Source of the DNA: Sorlinia euscelidii
Lineage (GTDB): Bacteria; Pseudomonadota; Alphaproteobacteria; Acetobacterales; Acetobacteraceae
Assembly: GCF_036452155.1 (NCBI RefSeq)
Contig: NZ_JAWJZY010000001.1
DNA: 64,000 nt
Strand: one strand, 5' to 3'
In this document: positions 63,048-64,000 of the stretch, piece after piece
How positions within the stretch are numbered: position 1 is the stretch's first letter
How the letters are laid out: every line of letters begins with the position of its first letter
Notes under the pieces: model-generated
Databases searched by the model: none
Told to the model about the DNA's origin: nothing
Seen by the model: only the letters and a program-made list of their open reading frames with translations
Translations under genes and position numbers: made by a program

Positions 63048-64000
63048 GGGAGAGCCTGATGCAGCGTGAGCGGCACCCAACTGATGCCGTCTTTCGATTG
63101 AAGCAGGATGAGGATGATATTTTTCTTTGGTCTCGCAGGCGATCAATCTCATGAGCGAAAGCAGCGGGAGAGTCGATCTCAACCTTTGCACCTGAAGGAT
63201 GAAATCGCCAACCATGATGCCACGTTTCGCTGCCGTGCTGTGAGGCGCGACCGATATGACCATGACGCCGCGCTGCGAATCGGGAATGTCGTGGGATTTC
63301 CTCAGATCCTCATCCAACGCCACGACGCCCAGCCCCAGATCGGCCATCGTAATGTTTTTCGGTTTAGCCGCCCGCGTGCCGGCGGGTGGCATGTCCGGTT
63401 TTTCGGGCGATTTGCCGATCGTCACAGTCGCTTCGTGCGATTGACCATCCCGCTTATAGCCCAATTTCACGCGACCACCGGGCTGACGCGCCGCGATGAG
63501 GCGGGCGAGTGTTCCGATATTCACGGTCTGACCATCAATATCTGTCACGACATCACCGGTTTTCAGACCTGCTTTGGCCGCCGGGCCGCCTTTTTTGATC
63601 TCCGCGATTAAACCGCCTTCCTGTGATTTAAGGTTAAGGGATTTCGCGATTTCAGGGTGACATCCTGAAGCTGGGCGCCGAGCCAACCGCGCGTCACATG
63701 ACCATCCTTGATGAGCTGCTGCAGGACAGGCGCAGCATCATTGGCCGGGATGGCAAAACCGAGGCCGATTGACCCGCCGCCCGTGCTGAAGATTGCGGTA
63801 TTAATCCCGATAACTTCTCCCGCCATATTGAAGAGGGGCCACCGGAATTTCCACGGTTTATGGCGGCATCTGTCTGGAGATAATCATTATAGAGGCCGTG
63901 ATGGATATCACGACTGCGGGAGGAAATAATGCCGCTGGTGACGGTTCCGGATAATCCGAAGGGATTGCCGATCGCCACGACCTTGTCGCCCGTGCGGGCG
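63044..64000 (-). CDS. degP: DegP/HtrA-type periplasmic serine protease, 5' truncated, three frameshifts
   Basis: This is the C-terminal part of a HtrA protease; the N-terminus with the catalytic His and Asp is outside the window. Visible are KVVAIGNPFGLSGTVTSGI, the catalytic serine in RGNSGGP, GLGFAIPAN, PDZ1 (GGLIAEIKKGGPAAKAGLKTGD) and PDZ2 (VMVISVAPHSTAAKRGIMVGD). Three frame breaks occur at plus-strand runs 63835-63838 (G), 63655-63657 (G) and 63120-63124 (T). One extra base in each restores GGPLFNMAGEVIG, QDVTPEIAKSL and KNIILILLQSKDGISWVPL, ending at 63044. Confidence 0.85.

Noticed and set aside
61992..63686. Protease-exporter fusion of 564 codons
   Set aside because: One extra base at the T run 63120-63124 restores the protease ending and its stop at 63044, with GTG of the exporter overlapping it.
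1..64000. CRISPR arrays, rRNA genes, insertion sequences and toxin-antitoxin pairs
   Set aside because: I looked for regular repeat-spacer patterns, rRNA signatures, transposase motifs and paired small ORFs and found none that could be supported.

Overview
The window looks like a piece of an alphaproteobacterial chromosome from the acetic acid bacteria (Acetobacteraceae) or a close relative. The evidence is: F0 ATP synthase genes in a separate atpI-B-E-F'-F cluster with two b-type subunits; an acetolactate synthase with the alphaproteobacterial GEAS form of the ThDP motif; a tandem glycine riboswitch before gcvT; a polyol (mannitol-type) dehydrogenase; OpgG/OpgH glucan synthesis genes; and moderately high GC. 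The genus cannot be fixed from the sequence alone.

Layout. 0-4 kb: the 3' end of miaA, then ilvB-ilvN-ilvC for branched-chain amino acid synthesis. 4-9.4 kb: two small reverse-strand genes, then a glycine riboswitch driving gcvT-gcvH-gcvP. 9.4-13.5 kb: a TonB-like protein, an alpha/beta hydrolase and a divergent ClC-type channel with CBS domains. 13.6-18.7 kb: the F0 operon followed by two membrane-linked glycosyltransferases. 18.8-25.7 kb: an exported creatininase-family protein with a beta-propeller partner, a nitroreductase, apt, a lone receiver domain, an MFS exporter with a possibly structured leader, a TVP38 protein and a lone GH24 lysozyme. 26.1-38.9 kb: a complete Tad/Flp pilus cluster, AT-rich in its middle, bounded by two direct copies of a 300-bp segment holding a tRNA-Thr gene and the 3' end of folC. 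The left copy is decayed. 38.7-47.7 kb: folC-accD, ubiH-cysE, glnK-amtB, a small exported protein, a two-domain retropepsin and xerC. 48-56.4 kb: priA, a TPR protein, rpmJ, a polysaccharide deacetylase, oligopeptidase B and a DUF2501 protein. 56.4-64 kb: opgG-opgH, a mannitol-type dehydrogenase, and a DegP-type protease overlapping an FUSC-type exporter; the protease runs off the end.

Two observations stand out. First, the Tad pilus cluster sits between direct repeats whose left edge coincides with the tRNA-Thr 3' end. This is the footprint expected if a circular DNA carrying the cluster recombined into a tRNA-Thr/folC locus. Second, at least eleven places in seven genes (gcvT, gcvP, the deacetylase, degP, atpI, the MFS gene and the retropepsin) need exactly one extra base, nearly always in a homopolymer, to restore a normal family protein. 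All are losses and none are gains. That points to uncorrected sequencing or assembly errors rather than mass gene decay, so the apparent gcvT-gcvH and degP-FUSC fusions should not be taken at face value.

The genes are mostly housekeeping: amino acid, one-carbon, nitrogen, fatty acid and envelope functions. The accessory content is the Tad pilus and its surroundings, the lone lysozyme, and the creatininase/beta-propeller pair.
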